Shown one piece after another: positions 26,131-35,144 of a DNA stretch of 64,000 bases. The translations under genes and the position numbers were made by a program. Positions within the stretch are counted from its first letter, which is position 1, and every line of letters starts with the position of its first letter. The notes beneath the pieces are model-generated. The model was not told where the DNA came from. It saw only the letters and a list, made by a program, of their open reading frames with translations, and did not search any database. Source of the DNA: SIG440 sp045646865 (lineage in GTDB: Bacteria > Bacillota > Clostridia > Monoglobales > Monoglobaceae); assembly GCA_045646865.1 (NCBI GenBank), contig JAZRLM010000002.1, forward strand, positions 1 to 64,000, in the 5' to 3' direction.

Positions 26131-26160
26131 AAAAAGCGGCGACATATATCGCCGCTTTTT
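26131..26160 (-). terminator. Partial terminator between binding-protein and permease genes
   Basis: AAAAAGCGGCGA (26131-26142) and TCGCCGCTTTTT (26149-26160) form a perfect 12-base stem. T runs follow the stem on either strand. Read-through would explain lower expression of the permease and ATPase than of the binding protein. Confidence 0.8.
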
Positions 26161-26179
26161 AATGTTTATATGTATTAAA

Positions 26180-26923
26180 TTATTCAGCGTCGTAAGGAAG
26201 CTCGTATTTTTCAAAGATTTCAGCGAGCTTGCCTTCAGCTTTAAGTTCAGCAAGAGCCTTGTTGATTTCAGCAATAAGTTCGTCGTTGCCGAGTTTTGTT
26301 ACGATAGCATAAGCTTCTTCTGTAAGAGCTTCTTCAAGAACAACTGTCTTGCCTTCCTGCTTAGCAGAAAGTGCTCTTGCAACTGCATCGTCGATTACAA
26401 CAGCGTCAACCTTGCCTGAAACAAGAGCTGTGATTGCTTCTGCACCTGTCTTGAATGACTGAACATTGTAGCCATTGTCAAGGAGATACTGTTCACCTGT
26501 TGTACCTTCCTGACAAGAAACTGTCTTGCCTGTAAGGTCAGCAGCTGCCTTTATAGCGCTGTCAGCAGTAACAATGATTGCCTGTGATGCTGTGTAGTAG
26601 TCATCTGTAAAGCCCATGTTCTGTCTTCTTTCGTCAGTTGCTGTAACACCTGCGATTGCTACATCATATTTACCGGTAGCAGCACCTGTGAGAGCAGCAT
26701 CAAAGTCGATGTTTGTGATTTCAAGTGTTTTGCCAAGCTTTTCAGCAATTGCTTTTGCAATGTCAACGTCAGCACCAACGATTTCTTCACCTTCGAGGTA
26801 TTCAAAGGGAGGAAATTCAGCATTTGTAGCCATTGTAAGTTTGTTTTCGTCTTTTGCTCCGCAACCTGCAAGGCAGCAAACAGCCAGCATAAGAGCAAGT
26901 GTTAATGCGATAATTTTTTTCAT
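26180..26923 (-). CDS. Polar amino-acid ABC transporter, substrate-binding lipoprotein
   Basis: The 247-residue protein is a lipoprotein (signal ending VCCLAGCG, lipobox LAGC) of the SBP_bac_3 family. The ligand region includes ATNAEFPPFEY and GADVDIAKAIAEKLGK; the family features VAIAGVTATDERR and DAVVIDDAVARA follow. Such proteins bind polar amino acids (Arg, Gln, His, cystine); this sequence does not settle which. A promoter lies upstream, and a terminator-like hairpin separates it from the permease. Confidence 0.93.
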   Translation of the reverse strand: MKKIIALTLALMLAVCCLAGCGAKDENKLTMATNAEFPPFEYLEGEEIVGADVDIAKAIAEKLGKTLEITNIDFDAALTGAATGKYDVAIAGVTATDERRQNMGFTDDYYTASQAIIVTADSAIKAAADLTGKTVSCQEGTTGEQYLLDNGYNVQSFKTGAEAITALVSGKVDAVVIDDAVARALSAKQEGKTVVLEEALTEEAYAIVTKLGNDELIAEINKALAELKAEGKLAEIFEKYELPYDAE

Positions 26924-26961
26924 AATAAAATCCTCCTAAAAGATTTAAATTGATATTATCC

Positions 26962-26990
26962 ATTTTAATGTAAAAGGCGATATTTGTCAA
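26962..26990 (-). promoter_or_regulatory. Promoter of the amino-acid ABC operon
   Basis: On the minus strand TTGACA (26990-26985), 17-base spacer, TAAAAT (26967-26962). Confidence 0.8.
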
Positions 26991-27002
26991 GTCTTTTTGC
27001 TA

Positions 27003-27033
27003 AAAACAAAACAACCGCAGAGATTTTCTGCGG
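27003..27033 (-). terminator. Terminator of groESL
   Basis: CCGCAGA (27015-27021) pairs with TCTGCGG (27027-27033). The minus strand continues TTGTTTTGTTTTT. Confidence 0.75.
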
Positions 27034-27062
27034 CTGCATTGTAACTTTGTAAAGAGGGTGGA

Positions 27063-28706
27063 TTAATACATTCCGCCCATGCCTGCACCTGCACCTGCCA
27101 TAGCTGCAGCTTCAGCGGCTGCTGCCTGAGGGTCGGGCTTGTTTGCAACAAGGCTTTCTGTTGTGAGAACCATTGATGCAACTGATGCTGCGTTCTGGAG
27201 AGCTGAACGTGTAACCTTTGTGGGGTCAACGATACCGTTTTTCAGCATATCCATATATTCTTCGGTAAGTGCGTTATAGCCAATACCAACTTCGCTTGCC
27301 TTGATTGCGTTAACGATAACTGAGCCTTCAACACCTGCATTGAATGCAATCTGACGAACGGGTTCTTCAAGAGCGCGGAGAACTGTCTTTGCACCAACCT
27401 TTGCATCGCCTTCAAGTGAGTTCATATGAGCTTCTACTGCGGGCATTGCATTGATAAATGCTGTACCACCGCCGGCAACAATACCTTCTTCAACAGCAGC
27501 TCTTGTTGCAGCGAGAGCATCTTCAATTCTGAGTTTCTTTTCCTTCATTTCAACTTCTGTTGCGGCACCAACCTTGATTACTGCAACACCGCCTGACATT
27601 TTAGCAAGTCTTTCCTGAAGCTTTTCTCTGTCAAACTCTGATGTTGTTTCTTCAATCTGGTTCTTAATCTGTGTAACACGCATCTTGATAGCATCTGTGT
27701 TACCTGCACCGTCAACAATGATTGTGTTTTCCTTCTGAACCTTAACCTGACGTGCACGGCCAAGCTGGTCAAGTGTGGTTTCCTTAAGGTCAAGACCAAG
27801 TTCTTCAGAAATTACTGCACCGCCTGTAAGAATTGCTATATCTTCAAGCATAGCCTTTCTTCTGTCGCCAAAGCCGGGAGCCTTAACACCAACACAGGTG
27901 AATGTGCCGCGGAGCTTGTTTACGATAAGAGTTGAAAGAGCTTCGCCTTCGATATCCTCTGCAACGATAACAAGCTTTTTGCCCTGCTGAACAATCTGTT
28001 CAAGAAGGGGGAGGATATCCTGAATTGTTGTAATCTTTTTGTCTGTAAGAAGGATGTATGCATCGTCAATAACTGCTTCCATCTTTTCTGTATCTGTAAC
28101 CATATAAGGTGTGATATAGCCACGGTCAAACTGCATACCTTCAACAACTTCTGAATATGTTTCAGCAGTTTTTGATTCTTCAACAGTAATAACACCGTCG
28201 CTTGTAACCTTTTCCATAGCATCTGCGATAAGTTCGCCGATAGCATCGTCAGCAGCAGAAACTGCAGCAACTCTTGCAATATCGTCACGACCGCTTACCT
28301 TTTTGCTGTTTTTAACAACTTCGTTGACTGCAACCTCAACGGCTGATGCAATACCGCGTCTTACAATCATGGGGTTTGCACCTGCAGTAACGTTCTTAAG
28401 GCCTTCGCGAACAAGTGCCTGAGCAAGAAGTGTTGCTGTTGTTGTACCGTCACCTGCTATATCGTTTGTCTTTGATGCAACTTCCTTTACGAGCTGAGCG
28501 CCCATGTTTTCAAAGGGACATTCAAGCTCGATTTCCTTTGCAATGGTAACACCGTCGTTTGTGATGAGGGGTGCACCGAACTTCTTTTCAAGAACAACGT
28601 TTCTGCCCTTGGGGCCAAGTGTAACCTTAACTGTATTTGCAAGCTGGTTAACGCCCTTTTCAAGAGCGTGTCTTGCTTCTTCACCAAATAAAATCTGTTT
28701 AGACAT
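27063..28706 (-). CDS. groEL: Chaperonin GroEL
   Basis: This is a full-length 60 kDa chaperonin of 547 residues that folds proteins in the double-ring cage capped by GroES. Nucleotide-site motifs GPKGRNVVLEKKFG and NDIAGDGTTTATLLAQALV are intact, and the catalytic Asp lies in GYNALTEEYMDML-type C-terminal context. It ends in the usual flexible Gly/Met tail (AGAGAGMGGMY). It follows groES by 23 bases with AGGAGG before the ATG, and is controlled by the CIRCE element upstream of groES. Confidence 0.99.
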   Translation of the reverse strand: MSKQILFGEEARHALEKGVNQLANTVKVTLGPKGRNVVLEKKFGAPLITNDGVTIAKEIELECPFENMGAQLVKEVASKTNDIAGDGTTTATLLAQALVREGLKNVTAGANPMIVRRGIASAVEVAVNEVVKNSKKVSGRDDIARVAAVSAADDAIGELIADAMEKVTSDGVITVEESKTAETYSEVVEGMQFDRGYITPYMVTDTEKMEAVIDDAYILLTDKKITTIQDILPLLEQIVQQGKKLVIVAEDIEGEALSTLIVNKLRGTFTCVGVKAPGFGDRRKAMLEDIAILTGGAVISEELGLDLKETTLDQLGRARQVKVQKENTIIVDGAGNTDAIKMRVTQIKNQIEETTSEFDREKLQERLAKMSGGVAVIKVGAATEVEMKEKKLRIEDALAATRAAVEEGIVAGGGTAFINAMPAVEAHMNSLEGDAKVGAKTVLRALEEPVRQIAFNAGVEGSVIVNAIKASEVGIGYNALTEEYMDMLKNGIVDPTKVTRSALQNAASVASMVLTTESLVANKPDPQAAAAEAAAMAGAGAGMGGMY

Positions 28707-28729
28707 TATGTTTATACCTCCTGAATGAA

Positions 28730-29014
28730 TTAGTCAATGATAGCCAGAACGTCGCTCTGACGAAGAATGGTGTATTCTGTGCCGTTAAGCTTAACTTCTG
28801 TACCTGCATACTTGCTGATTAAAACCTTGTCGCCCACCTTGAGCTCCATTTTAATTTCCTTGCCGTCAACAACGCCGCCGGGACCTACCGCAACGATTTC
28901 AGCAACTTCGGGCTTTTCCTTTGCGGAGCCTGCCAGAATAATGCCGCTCTTTGTTGTTTCCTCGGCTTCTGTCATTTTAATAACAACTCTGTCTGCCAAT
29001 GGTTTGATGTTCAT
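28730..29014 (-). CDS. groES: Co-chaperonin GroES
   Basis: The 94-residue lid of the GroEL chamber begins MNIKPLADRVVIKM and contains the mobile loop (TTKSGIILAGSAKEKP) and the KVGDKVLISKYAGTEVKL core, as in all GroES proteins. It is the first gene of the groESL operon, preceded by a CIRCE operator. Confidence 0.98.
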   Translation of the reverse strand: MNIKPLADRVVIKMTEAEETTKSGIILAGSAKEKPEVAEIVAVGPGGVVDGKEIKMELKVGDKVLISKYAGTEVKLNGTEYTILRQSDVLAIID

Positions 29015-29062
29015 TTGAAATGCCTCCTTATGTTATGTGAAATTATTAAAAACTTTGTTGTG

Positions 29063-29089
29063 TTAGCACTCTGCGTGATTGAGTGCTAA
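29063..29089. promoter_or_regulatory. CIRCE operator (HrcA binding site)
   Basis: TTAGCACTC (29063-29071), nine bases, GAGTGCTAA (29081-29089): an exact match to the CIRCE consensus. It lies between the groES promoter and the gene, so HrcA binding blocks transcription until heat shock. hrcA itself is not in the window. Confidence 0.98.
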
Positions 29090-29096
29090 TGTAATT

Positions 29097-29143
29097 AATA
29101 TACAGAAATATTATATATAAATCAAACTTGATTAAGTTTGATT
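29097..29143 (-). promoter_or_regulatory. groESL promoter with an overlapping inverted repeat
   Basis: On the minus strand TTGATT (29125-29120), 17-base spacer, TATATT (29102-29097). AATCAAACTT (29120-29129) and AAGTTTGATT (29134-29143) form an inverted repeat across the -35. Read on the coding strand, AATCAAA-CTT-AATCAAG resembles a degenerate CtsR tandem heptad. Confidence 0.65.
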
Positions 29144-29198
29144 ACAAGCGGTTACAGGTTATTATAACCAATTACATACCAAAATCTACCCCAAACTG

Positions 29199-29672
29199 TT
29201 AAATTTGCATAATAGTAACAACCGCATAGGCTGAAATTCCTTCTTTTCTGCCTTCAAAGCCAAGGTGTTCGGTGGTGGTTGCCTTTACTGAAACACAGGA
29301 TATATCTATGCCAAGAATACGGCTGATATTTCCTCTCATTTTGTCGATAAAAGGCGAGATTTTAGGAGCCTGAGCAACAATGGTTGTATCAATATTATTT
29401 ATTGAAAAACCGTGATTTTTGAGAATATCCCCAGTGTTTGCAAGAAGAACAAGACTGTCAATATCTTTAAAGCTGTTGTCAGTATCAGGAAAGTGCTTGC
29501 CAATATCGCCAAGTGCGGCAGCACCGAGAAGTGCGTCCATTATTGCGTGCAAAAGAACGTCGGCATCGGAGTGTCCAAGCAGACCTTTTTCATGTGGAAT
29601 GTCAACGCCGCCAAGGATAAGTTTTCTGCCTTCGGTAAGGGCGTGTACATCATATCCAAATCCAACTCGCAT
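29199..29672 (-). CDS. ispF: 2-C-methyl-D-erythritol 2,4-cyclodiphosphate synthase
   Basis: IspF closes CDP-ME 2-phosphate to the cyclodiphosphate in the non-mevalonate isoprenoid pathway. Metal and substrate motifs are DVHALTEGRKLILGGVDIPHEKGLLGHSDADVLLHA region (split here: GYDVHAL and GHSDADVLLHAIMDALLG) and the C-terminal KATTTEHLGFEGRKEGISAYA. The 157-residue length is standard. It lies 19 bases downstream of ispD, the enzyme two steps earlier. Confidence 0.97.
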   Translation of the reverse strand: MRVGFGYDVHALTEGRKLILGGVDIPHEKGLLGHSDADVLLHAIMDALLGAAALGDIGKHFPDTDNSFKDIDSLVLLANTGDILKNHGFSINNIDTTIVAQAPKISPFIDKMRGNISRILGIDISCVSVKATTTEHLGFEGRKEGISAYAVVTIMQI

Positions 29673-29691
29673 ATATTTCGTCCTTTCAATA

Positions 29692-30399
29692 TTATTTCTT
29701 TAAAAACTGATAAATTGCTTCCGCTGTGGGAAGGTCTTCAGGGGTTGTTACCTTTATGTTTGTGTACTCTCCATCAACAATGCGGATTTTAATGCCAAGA
29801 TTCTCGGCAACCGAACAGTCATCTGTACCGATAAAACCCGATGCAGTTGCACGTTCATATGCCAACTTTAATTCGTCTGCGTGAAAAACCTGAGGGGTCT
29901 GGATAAGGCGAAGGGTGTTTCTGTCAATTGTTTCTGTAATGGTGTTATCTTGATTTGCTACCTTTACAGTATCCTTGGGAATAACACCGGGAGCGGCAGC
30001 GCCAAACTTTTGTGCGGCAAATACAAGTTCATTGATTTTTTCAGCCGAAATAAAGGGACGGGCACCGTCGTGGATGGCAACAATATGGTCATTTTCCACA
30101 TAAGAGAGGCCGCATTGCACCGAATCCTGACGGCTTTCACCGCCGGGGATAATATTGCTCACCTTTGAAATGCCAAATTCCCGAATCATATCACTTACTG
30201 TAAGAATGTTTTCGGGTTTTGTGACAACAATAACACAGTCGATGGATGTTGCTTTGCTGAACTGCAAAAGGGTATGCGCCAAAATGGGCATACCGTCAAT
30301 TGTTATAAGCTGTTTATCTGCGCCACCCATACGACGACTGCTGCCTGCGGCAACAATAATTGCAGTGGCTTTTTTTACAGAAGTTTTTTTACGGAACAT
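29692..30399 (-). CDS. ispD: 2-C-methyl-D-erythritol 4-phosphate cytidylyltransferase
   Basis: IspD couples MEP to CTP to form CDP-ME. The nucleotide-binding motif AIIVAAGSSRRMGGADKQ, the VAIHDGARPF segment and the C-terminal NIKVTTPEDLPTAEA are diagnostic. The ATG at 30399 is chosen because GGGAGG stands six bases before it; a TTG two codons earlier overlaps that spacing. 235 residues is normal. It forms a unit with ispF and follows the CarD-like gene by 20 bases. Confidence 0.96.
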   Translation of the reverse strand: MFRKKTSVKKATAIIVAAGSSRRMGGADKQLITIDGMPILAHTLLQFSKATSIDCVIVVTKPENILTVSDMIREFGISKVSNIIPGGESRQDSVQCGLSYVENDHIVAIHDGARPFISAEKINELVFAAQKFGAAAPGVIPKDTVKVANQDNTITETIDRNTLRLIQTPQVFHADELKLAYERATASGFIGTDDCSVAENLGIKIRIVDGEYTNIKVTTPEDLPTAEAIYQFLKK

Positions 30400-30419
30400 A
30401 TGCAACCTCCCAGATACAG

Positions 30420-30887
30420 TTAAATTGCCAGAAGCTCCTTAATTTCATCAACAGACATTCTCTTTGCAAGAACAAGTTCTGAAACAAGAATATTTTTTGC
30501 ATTTGAAAGCATTTTGCGCTCGGCATTGGATAAAGATTTTTTGTTGTCTCTGAGAAGTAGTGTTTTTGCGACGGTTGCAACATCAATTAGGCTGCCGCTT
30601 TTCATTTTTTCGATATTTTCTCTGTATCGCTGATTCCAGTTGTTGTTTGAGTCTTCATCGCAACAGAGAAAATGGTTAATAGCATCATTGGCGGCATCTT
30701 CAGAAACTATTTTTCTGATGCCGATAGCTTCAATGTTGTTAACGGGCAGCATTACCTTCATATCGCTGATGGAAATCTGCAAAATATAGTATTTATGGAG
30801 CTCACCAAGGATTCTTTTTTCTTCAATGTCTATGATTTTCCCCGCTCCGTGCATGGGATATACTATTTCGTCACCTATATTAAACAC
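30420..30887 (-). CDS. CarD family transcriptional regulator
   Basis: The 155-residue protein has the N-terminal Tudor-like RNA-polymerase interaction domain of CarD/CdnL (VFNIGDEIVYPMHGAGKIIDIEEK) and a helical C-terminal DNA-binding domain (MSNAKNILVSELVLAKRM region). Such proteins bind RNAP beta at promoters and stabilise open complexes. The GTG at 30887 starts directly at the conserved motif and has AAGGGA upstream, so it is preferred over a TTG at 30905. In many Firmicutes a carD gene precedes ispD, as here. Confidence 0.9.
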   Translation of the reverse strand: MFNIGDEIVYPMHGAGKIIDIEEKRILGELHKYYILQISISDMKVMLPVNNIEAIGIRKIVSEDAANDAINHFLCCDEDSNNNWNQRYRENIEKMKSGSLIDVATVAKTLLLRDNKKSLSNAERKMLSNAKNILVSELVLAKRMSVDEIKELLAI

Positions 30888-30946
30888 ATCAAGACTTCCC
30901 TTCAAAAACTTTTATGTAATATATTTATATTTTTTTACTAAATGAA

Positions 30947-32317
30947 TTATTTACAGAATTTTGTTATTATATCTTTGATATTAGAGCAAGGAATCAGCTC
31001 AATACCGTCAAATTTTTTCAGCTTTTTCAAATTTATTGCGGGAATAATACAACGCTTAAAGCCCAGCTTTTCACATTCCGTAATTCTTGCTTCTAAAAAA
31101 CTGCAGGCACGAAGCTCGCCTGTAAGACCTACTTCGCCGATGGCAACGGTGTCGCTGTCCATTGCATTGCCCGAGTAACTGGATGCAAGTGCAAGCACAA
31201 GGCCAAGGTCTGCGGCGGGTTCTGAAATTTTCAGGCCACCTACAATATTAACATAGGCATCAAATGCCGACATTTTAAGACCGCCACGTTTTTCGAGAAC
31301 TGCCATCAGCATTATTGAACGGCTAAGGTCGGGGCCGCTTGCCATTCTTCGGGGATTTCCGAATGAGGTAGGTGTAACAAGAGCCTGAACTTCGGCAAGA
31401 ACGGGACGTGTGCCCTCCATAGTGCATATGATGCAGGAGCCGGAAACATTTTCGGGTCTCCCCGAAAGCATTGCCATTGAAGGATTGGGAACTTCTTCAA
31501 GACCACAGCCCTTCATTTCAAACACACCAATTTCGTTGGTGGAACCAAAACGGTTTTTTACCGCACGAAGAATACGGAAGGACTGATGACGTTCTCCTTC
31601 GAAATACAGAACACAGTCAACCATATGTTCTAGAATTTTTGGGCCTGCAAGAGCACCTTCCTTTGTGACGTGGCCAACCACAAAGACCGAAATGGAATTT
31701 TCCTTTGCAATTTTCATAAGCACCGTGGTAACATCCTTGATTTGTGCTGTGTTACCGGGTGTTGACTGAATTTCGGGATTATACATTGTCTGCACCGAGT
31801 CAATAATAAGAACATCGGGCTTTTCGCGAAAGATACAGTCGGTTATATAGTCCATATTTGTTTCGGAATACACCTTCAGGTTTTCGGTTGTGATGCCAAG
31901 TCTGTCGGCACGGAGTTTTATCTGTCTTTGGGATTCCTCGCCTGAAACATAAAGAATGCTTTGGGTTTTGCCTAAGTGCTCGCAAATCTGCAAAAGCAGA
32001 GTGGACTTACCTATTCCGGGGTCACCGCCCACAAGTACAAGAGAACCACGAACAAGCCCGCCGCCAAGAACACGGTCAAGCTCGCCCATACCAGTAAGGG
32101 TGCGTGCCTCCTGAGTTGAGTCGATTTCAGAAATTCGCTTTGGTGATACTGTACCCGCAGAGGGTGCAGACATTACAGAAACTTTAGTGGAGGAAGGAGC
32201 AGTCCTGACAATTTCTTCTTCAATGGTGTTCCAGGAATTGCAGGTTGTGCACTTTCCCATCCATTTGGGAAAGCTTGCTCCACATTCCGAACAAACATAA
32301 ACTGTTTTTGTCTTCAT
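30947..32317 (-). CDS. radA: DNA repair protein RadA/Sms
   Basis: RadA is a RecA-like ATPase that helps branch migration in recombination. An N-terminal zinc finger (VCSECGASFPKWMGKCTTCNSW, four Cys) is followed by Walker A GGDPGIGKSTLL, the RadA-specific KNRFGSTNEIG motif, and a Lon-like C-terminal domain with AVIGEVGLTGELR-type sequence (AIGEVGLTGELRAC). Length 456 is typical. It lies between folD and carD on the minus strand. Confidence 0.97.
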   Translation of the reverse strand: MKTKTVYVCSECGASFPKWMGKCTTCNSWNTIEEEIVRTAPSSTKVSVMSAPSAGTVSPKRISEIDSTQEARTLTGMGELDRVLGGGLVRGSLVLVGGDPGIGKSTLLLQICEHLGKTQSILYVSGEESQRQIKLRADRLGITTENLKVYSETNMDYITDCIFREKPDVLIIDSVQTMYNPEIQSTPGNTAQIKDVTTVLMKIAKENSISVFVVGHVTKEGALAGPKILEHMVDCVLYFEGERHQSFRILRAVKNRFGSTNEIGVFEMKGCGLEEVPNPSMAMLSGRPENVSGSCIICTMEGTRPVLAEVQALVTPTSFGNPRRMASGPDLSRSIMLMAVLEKRGGLKMSAFDAYVNIVGGLKISEPAADLGLVLALASSYSGNAMDSDTVAIGEVGLTGELRACSFLEARITECEKLGFKRCIIPAINLKKLKKFDGIELIPCSNIKDIITKFCK

Positions 32318-32329
32318 AATATAATTTCC

Positions 32330-33178
32330 TTATTTATTTGCGTTTTTTGCTGCAGTTAAAGTGTTCTGCATAAGCATTGCTATTGTCATAGGCCCAACAC
32401 CGCCGGGAACGGGTGTGATTGCACCTGCAACCTTTTCAACCTCGTCATATGCAACGTCGCCGACAAGCTTGCCGTCATCCAAACGGTTCATACCAACGTC
32501 AATTACAACAGCGCCGGGCTTCACCATATCTGCAGTAACAAAGTTGGCTCTGCCAACTGCGGCAACCAGAATGTCCGCTTGCTTTGTAACTTCTTTAAGG
32601 TCTTTCGTGCGTGAGTGACAGGTGGTAACAGTTCCGTTTTTGTGGAGCAGGAGCATACTCATAGGCTTGCCAACAATGTTGCTTCTGCCGATTACCACAC
32701 AGTTTTTGCCTTCGATTTCAACGTTGCTTTCTGCAATCAGTTCCATAATACCTGCAGGTGTGCAGGGCACAAAGTCATAGTCGCCAATCATAATCTTGCC
32801 CACATTGACGGGGTGAAAGGCGTCAACATCCTTTTCGGGACGGATTGTGTTGATAACAGCCTTTTCGTCAAGGTGTTTGGGAAGAGGAAGCTGTACTAAA
32901 ATACCGTGAATGTTTTTATCATTATTGAGCTTTTCAACAAGTGCCACAAGCTCTTCCTGGGTTGTTTCTTCAGGCAGGGCAAACTTTTCAGAATGCATAC
33001 CAAGCTCCTGACACATTGCTTCCTTTCTGCCAACATAAACCTTAGAGGCCGGGTCTTCACCTACTATGATTACGGCGAGACCGGGGGTTGTTCCGCTTTT
33101 CTTCAGATTTTCGATTTCCACCTTGAGATTTTCCTTTATTCTTGCAGATACTGTTTTTCCGCTTAAGATTGTTGCCAT
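32330..33178 (-). CDS. folD: Methylenetetrahydrofolate dehydrogenase/cyclohydrolase
   Basis: FolD interconverts 5,10-methylene-, methenyl- and 10-formyl-THF. The catalytic KVYVGRKEAM motif (with the essential Lys), VIGRSNIVGKPMSMLL and TPVPGGVGPMTIAML motifs are intact in 282 residues. AAAGGAG stands eight bases before the ATG. That ribosome site and the first 120 bases of folD lie inside the 3' end of the YgiQ-type gene in another frame, so the two are translationally linked. Confidence 0.97.
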   Translation of the reverse strand: MATILSGKTVSARIKENLKVEIENLKKSGTTPGLAVIIVGEDPASKVYVGRKEAMCQELGMHSEKFALPEETTQEELVALVEKLNNDKNIHGILVQLPLPKHLDEKAVINTIRPEKDVDAFHPVNVGKIMIGDYDFVPCTPAGIMELIAESNVEIEGKNCVVIGRSNIVGKPMSMLLLHKNGTVTTCHSRTKDLKEVTKQADILVAAVGRANFVTADMVKPGAVVIDVGMNRLDDGKLVGDVAYDEVEKVAGAITPVPGGVGPMTIAMLMQNTLTAAKNANK

Positions 33179-34985
33179 TTTTGTTTTCTCCTTTTATTGG
33201 TTTTATCAGACATTCAGGCCCAAAACCAACAAGGTCAAGCCGTTTTGCCTTTGTTAATGCATTTAGTATAAGGTTATAATTTTTCGGGTCTCGGAACTGC
33301 AGAAGTGCACGTTGCATCTGTTTTTCCTTATAGTCCTTTGCCACATAGACCTGATTCATTGTCCGCGGGTCAAGTCCGGTGTAATACATACAGGTTGAAA
33401 TGCTCCCCGGAGTGGGATAAAAGTCCTGAACCTGTTCGGGGCTAAGGCGGTTTTTATTAAGGTATTCCGCAAGTTTTATTGCATCCTTCAGGGTGCTTCC
33501 CGGGTGGGAGGACATAAGGTAGGGCACGGCATATTGTTCTTTGCCTAGTTTTTTGTTTACAGCCTCAAATTTGCTTAAAAACTTTTTATAAACCTCGTGA
33601 GAGGGTTTACCCATATATTTTAAAACATTATCCGAGATATGCTCGGGTGCAACCCTTAATTGTCCGCTGATGTGATGTTTGCAAAGTTCTGTAAAGAAAC
33701 TGTCGTCTTTGTCACACATAAGGTAGTCAAATCTTATCCCAGACCGCACAAATACCTTTTTGACCTTTGGTATTTTGCGTAGCTTTTGCAGAAGTTCAAG
33801 ATAATCCCTGTGGGAAACCTCAAGGTTTCTGCAAGGAGTGGGATAAAGACATTGCTTATTTTTGCAAACCCCGTGCGTGAGCTGTTTTTGACAGGAAGGG
33901 GCACGAAAGTTTGCGGTTGGTCCGCCAACATCGTGGATATAGCCTTTAAAATTCGGCTTTTTGGTAAGAGCCTCTGCCTCGCGCAGAATGGACTGTTGAC
34001 TTCGGGCGGTAACTGTTCTGCCCTGATGAAAGGCAAGGGCACAGAAATTACAACTTCCGAAACAGCCTCGGCAGGAGGTTAAACTGAATTCTATTTCGTT
34101 AATTGCAGGAACTCCGCCAAAAGGCTCATATGACGGATGATAAGTTCCTTCATAGGGCAGTTCATAAACCTTGTCAAGTTCTTCTGTGGTAAGAGGCTTT
34201 GAAGGTGGCAGTTGAACAACACACTTTTTCTCATTATCCTTTTGAACAAGGGTTCTGCCCCGAAAGGCATCCTGTTCTTCATACTGTATCCGTGTTGCCT
34301 CTGCATAAAGCTTGTGGCTTTGTGTTACATCATCAAATGAGGGGATAATTATAAAATCGTCAGGGAACTCGGTATCGGCATCCTCAAGATATACCGTACC
34401 GGGAACGTGCTTGATTTGCTCTGCAGGAACTCCGCAGTTAAGCAGGTCTGCGATTTCCACAATCTGATGTTCGCCCATTCCGTAAATAAGTAGGTCTGCA
34501 CCGCTGTCGATAAGGATGCTTCGGCGTACCTTGTCCGACCAGTAGTCATAGTGGGCAAAACGTCTGAGGCTTGCCTCAATTCCGCCGATAATAATAGGAA
34601 TTTTTTTACCGAATGCTTCACGAAGGCGGTTGCAGTATACAACTGTCGCCCTGTCGGGGCGTCGGCCTGAAACTCCACCGGGGGAATACAGGTCTTGCGA
34701 ACGCACCTTTTTTGACACGGTATAATGGTTGACCATAGGGTCAATATTACCCGATGAAACCAGAAAACCAAGTCTTGGCTCGCCAAGGGTTTTAAAGCTT
34801 TCGCAATTGTGCCAGTCGGGTTGGGAAATTATTCCAACGGTATAGCCCGCATTTTCAAGAACACGTGAGATAATTGCGTGCCCGAAGCTGGAATGGTCAA
34901 CATATGCATCACCGATTATATAAATGAAATCAAGCTGAGTGATTCCACGCTTTTTCATATCATCCTTGGATATGGGAAGAAACAT
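33057..34985 (-). CDS. YgiQ family radical SAM protein
   Basis: This 642-residue protein is a YgiQ/UPF0313 radical SAM enzyme. It has a B12-binding-like N-terminal part (LDFIYIIGDAYVDHSSFG, RLGFLVSSGNIDPMVNHYT) and the 4Fe-4S motif CFGSCNFC near residue 315, followed by the FHQGRTVTARSQQSI region and the C-terminal DUF3362-like part (QDFYPTPGSISTCMYYTG). Its reaction is unknown. The last 40 residues are basic and low in complexity (ENKNGNN, then SICKNKGKSQGG) and overlap folD by 122 bases, as if the original stop was lost or the tail is a natural extension. Confidence 0.9.
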   Translation of the reverse strand: MFLPISKDDMKKRGITQLDFIYIIGDAYVDHSSFGHAIISRVLENAGYTVGIISQPDWHNCESFKTLGEPRLGFLVSSGNIDPMVNHYTVSKKVRSQDLYSPGGVSGRRPDRATVVYCNRLREAFGKKIPIIIGGIEASLRRFAHYDYWSDKVRRSILIDSGADLLIYGMGEHQIVEIADLLNCGVPAEQIKHVPGTVYLEDADTEFPDDFIIIPSFDDVTQSHKLYAEATRIQYEEQDAFRGRTLVQKDNEKKCVVQLPPSKPLTTEELDKVYELPYEGTYHPSYEPFGGVPAINEIEFSLTSCRGCFGSCNFCALAFHQGRTVTARSQQSILREAEALTKKPNFKGYIHDVGGPTANFRAPSCQKQLTHGVCKNKQCLYPTPCRNLEVSHRDYLELLQKLRKIPKVKKVFVRSGIRFDYLMCDKDDSFFTELCKHHISGQLRVAPEHISDNVLKYMGKPSHEVYKKFLSKFEAVNKKLGKEQYAVPYLMSSHPGSTLKDAIKLAEYLNKNRLSPEQVQDFYPTPGSISTCMYYTGLDPRTMNQVYVAKDYKEKQMQRALLQFRDPKNYNLILNALTKAKRLDLVGFGPECLIKPIKGENKNGNNLKRKNSICKNKGKSQGGNRKSEEKRNNPRSRRNHSR

Positions 34986-35072
34986 ATAAAATCCTCACTA
35001 GTTTTAATTATATATCATATATTTTAACACAAAATTGTTATTGTTTCAACAGTATTTTTGCATAAATTTTAC

Positions 35073-35101
35073 TTGACGGAATTTGTTTTAGATTGTATAA
35101 T
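35073..35101 (+). promoter_or_regulatory. Promoter of the ACT/PFL pair
   Basis: TTGACG (35073-35078), 17-base spacer, TATAAT (35096-35101). Confidence 0.85.
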
Positions 35102-35144
35102 TATCTTTGTGAAAATAAATACAAGCAATAAGGAGAGAATACAA

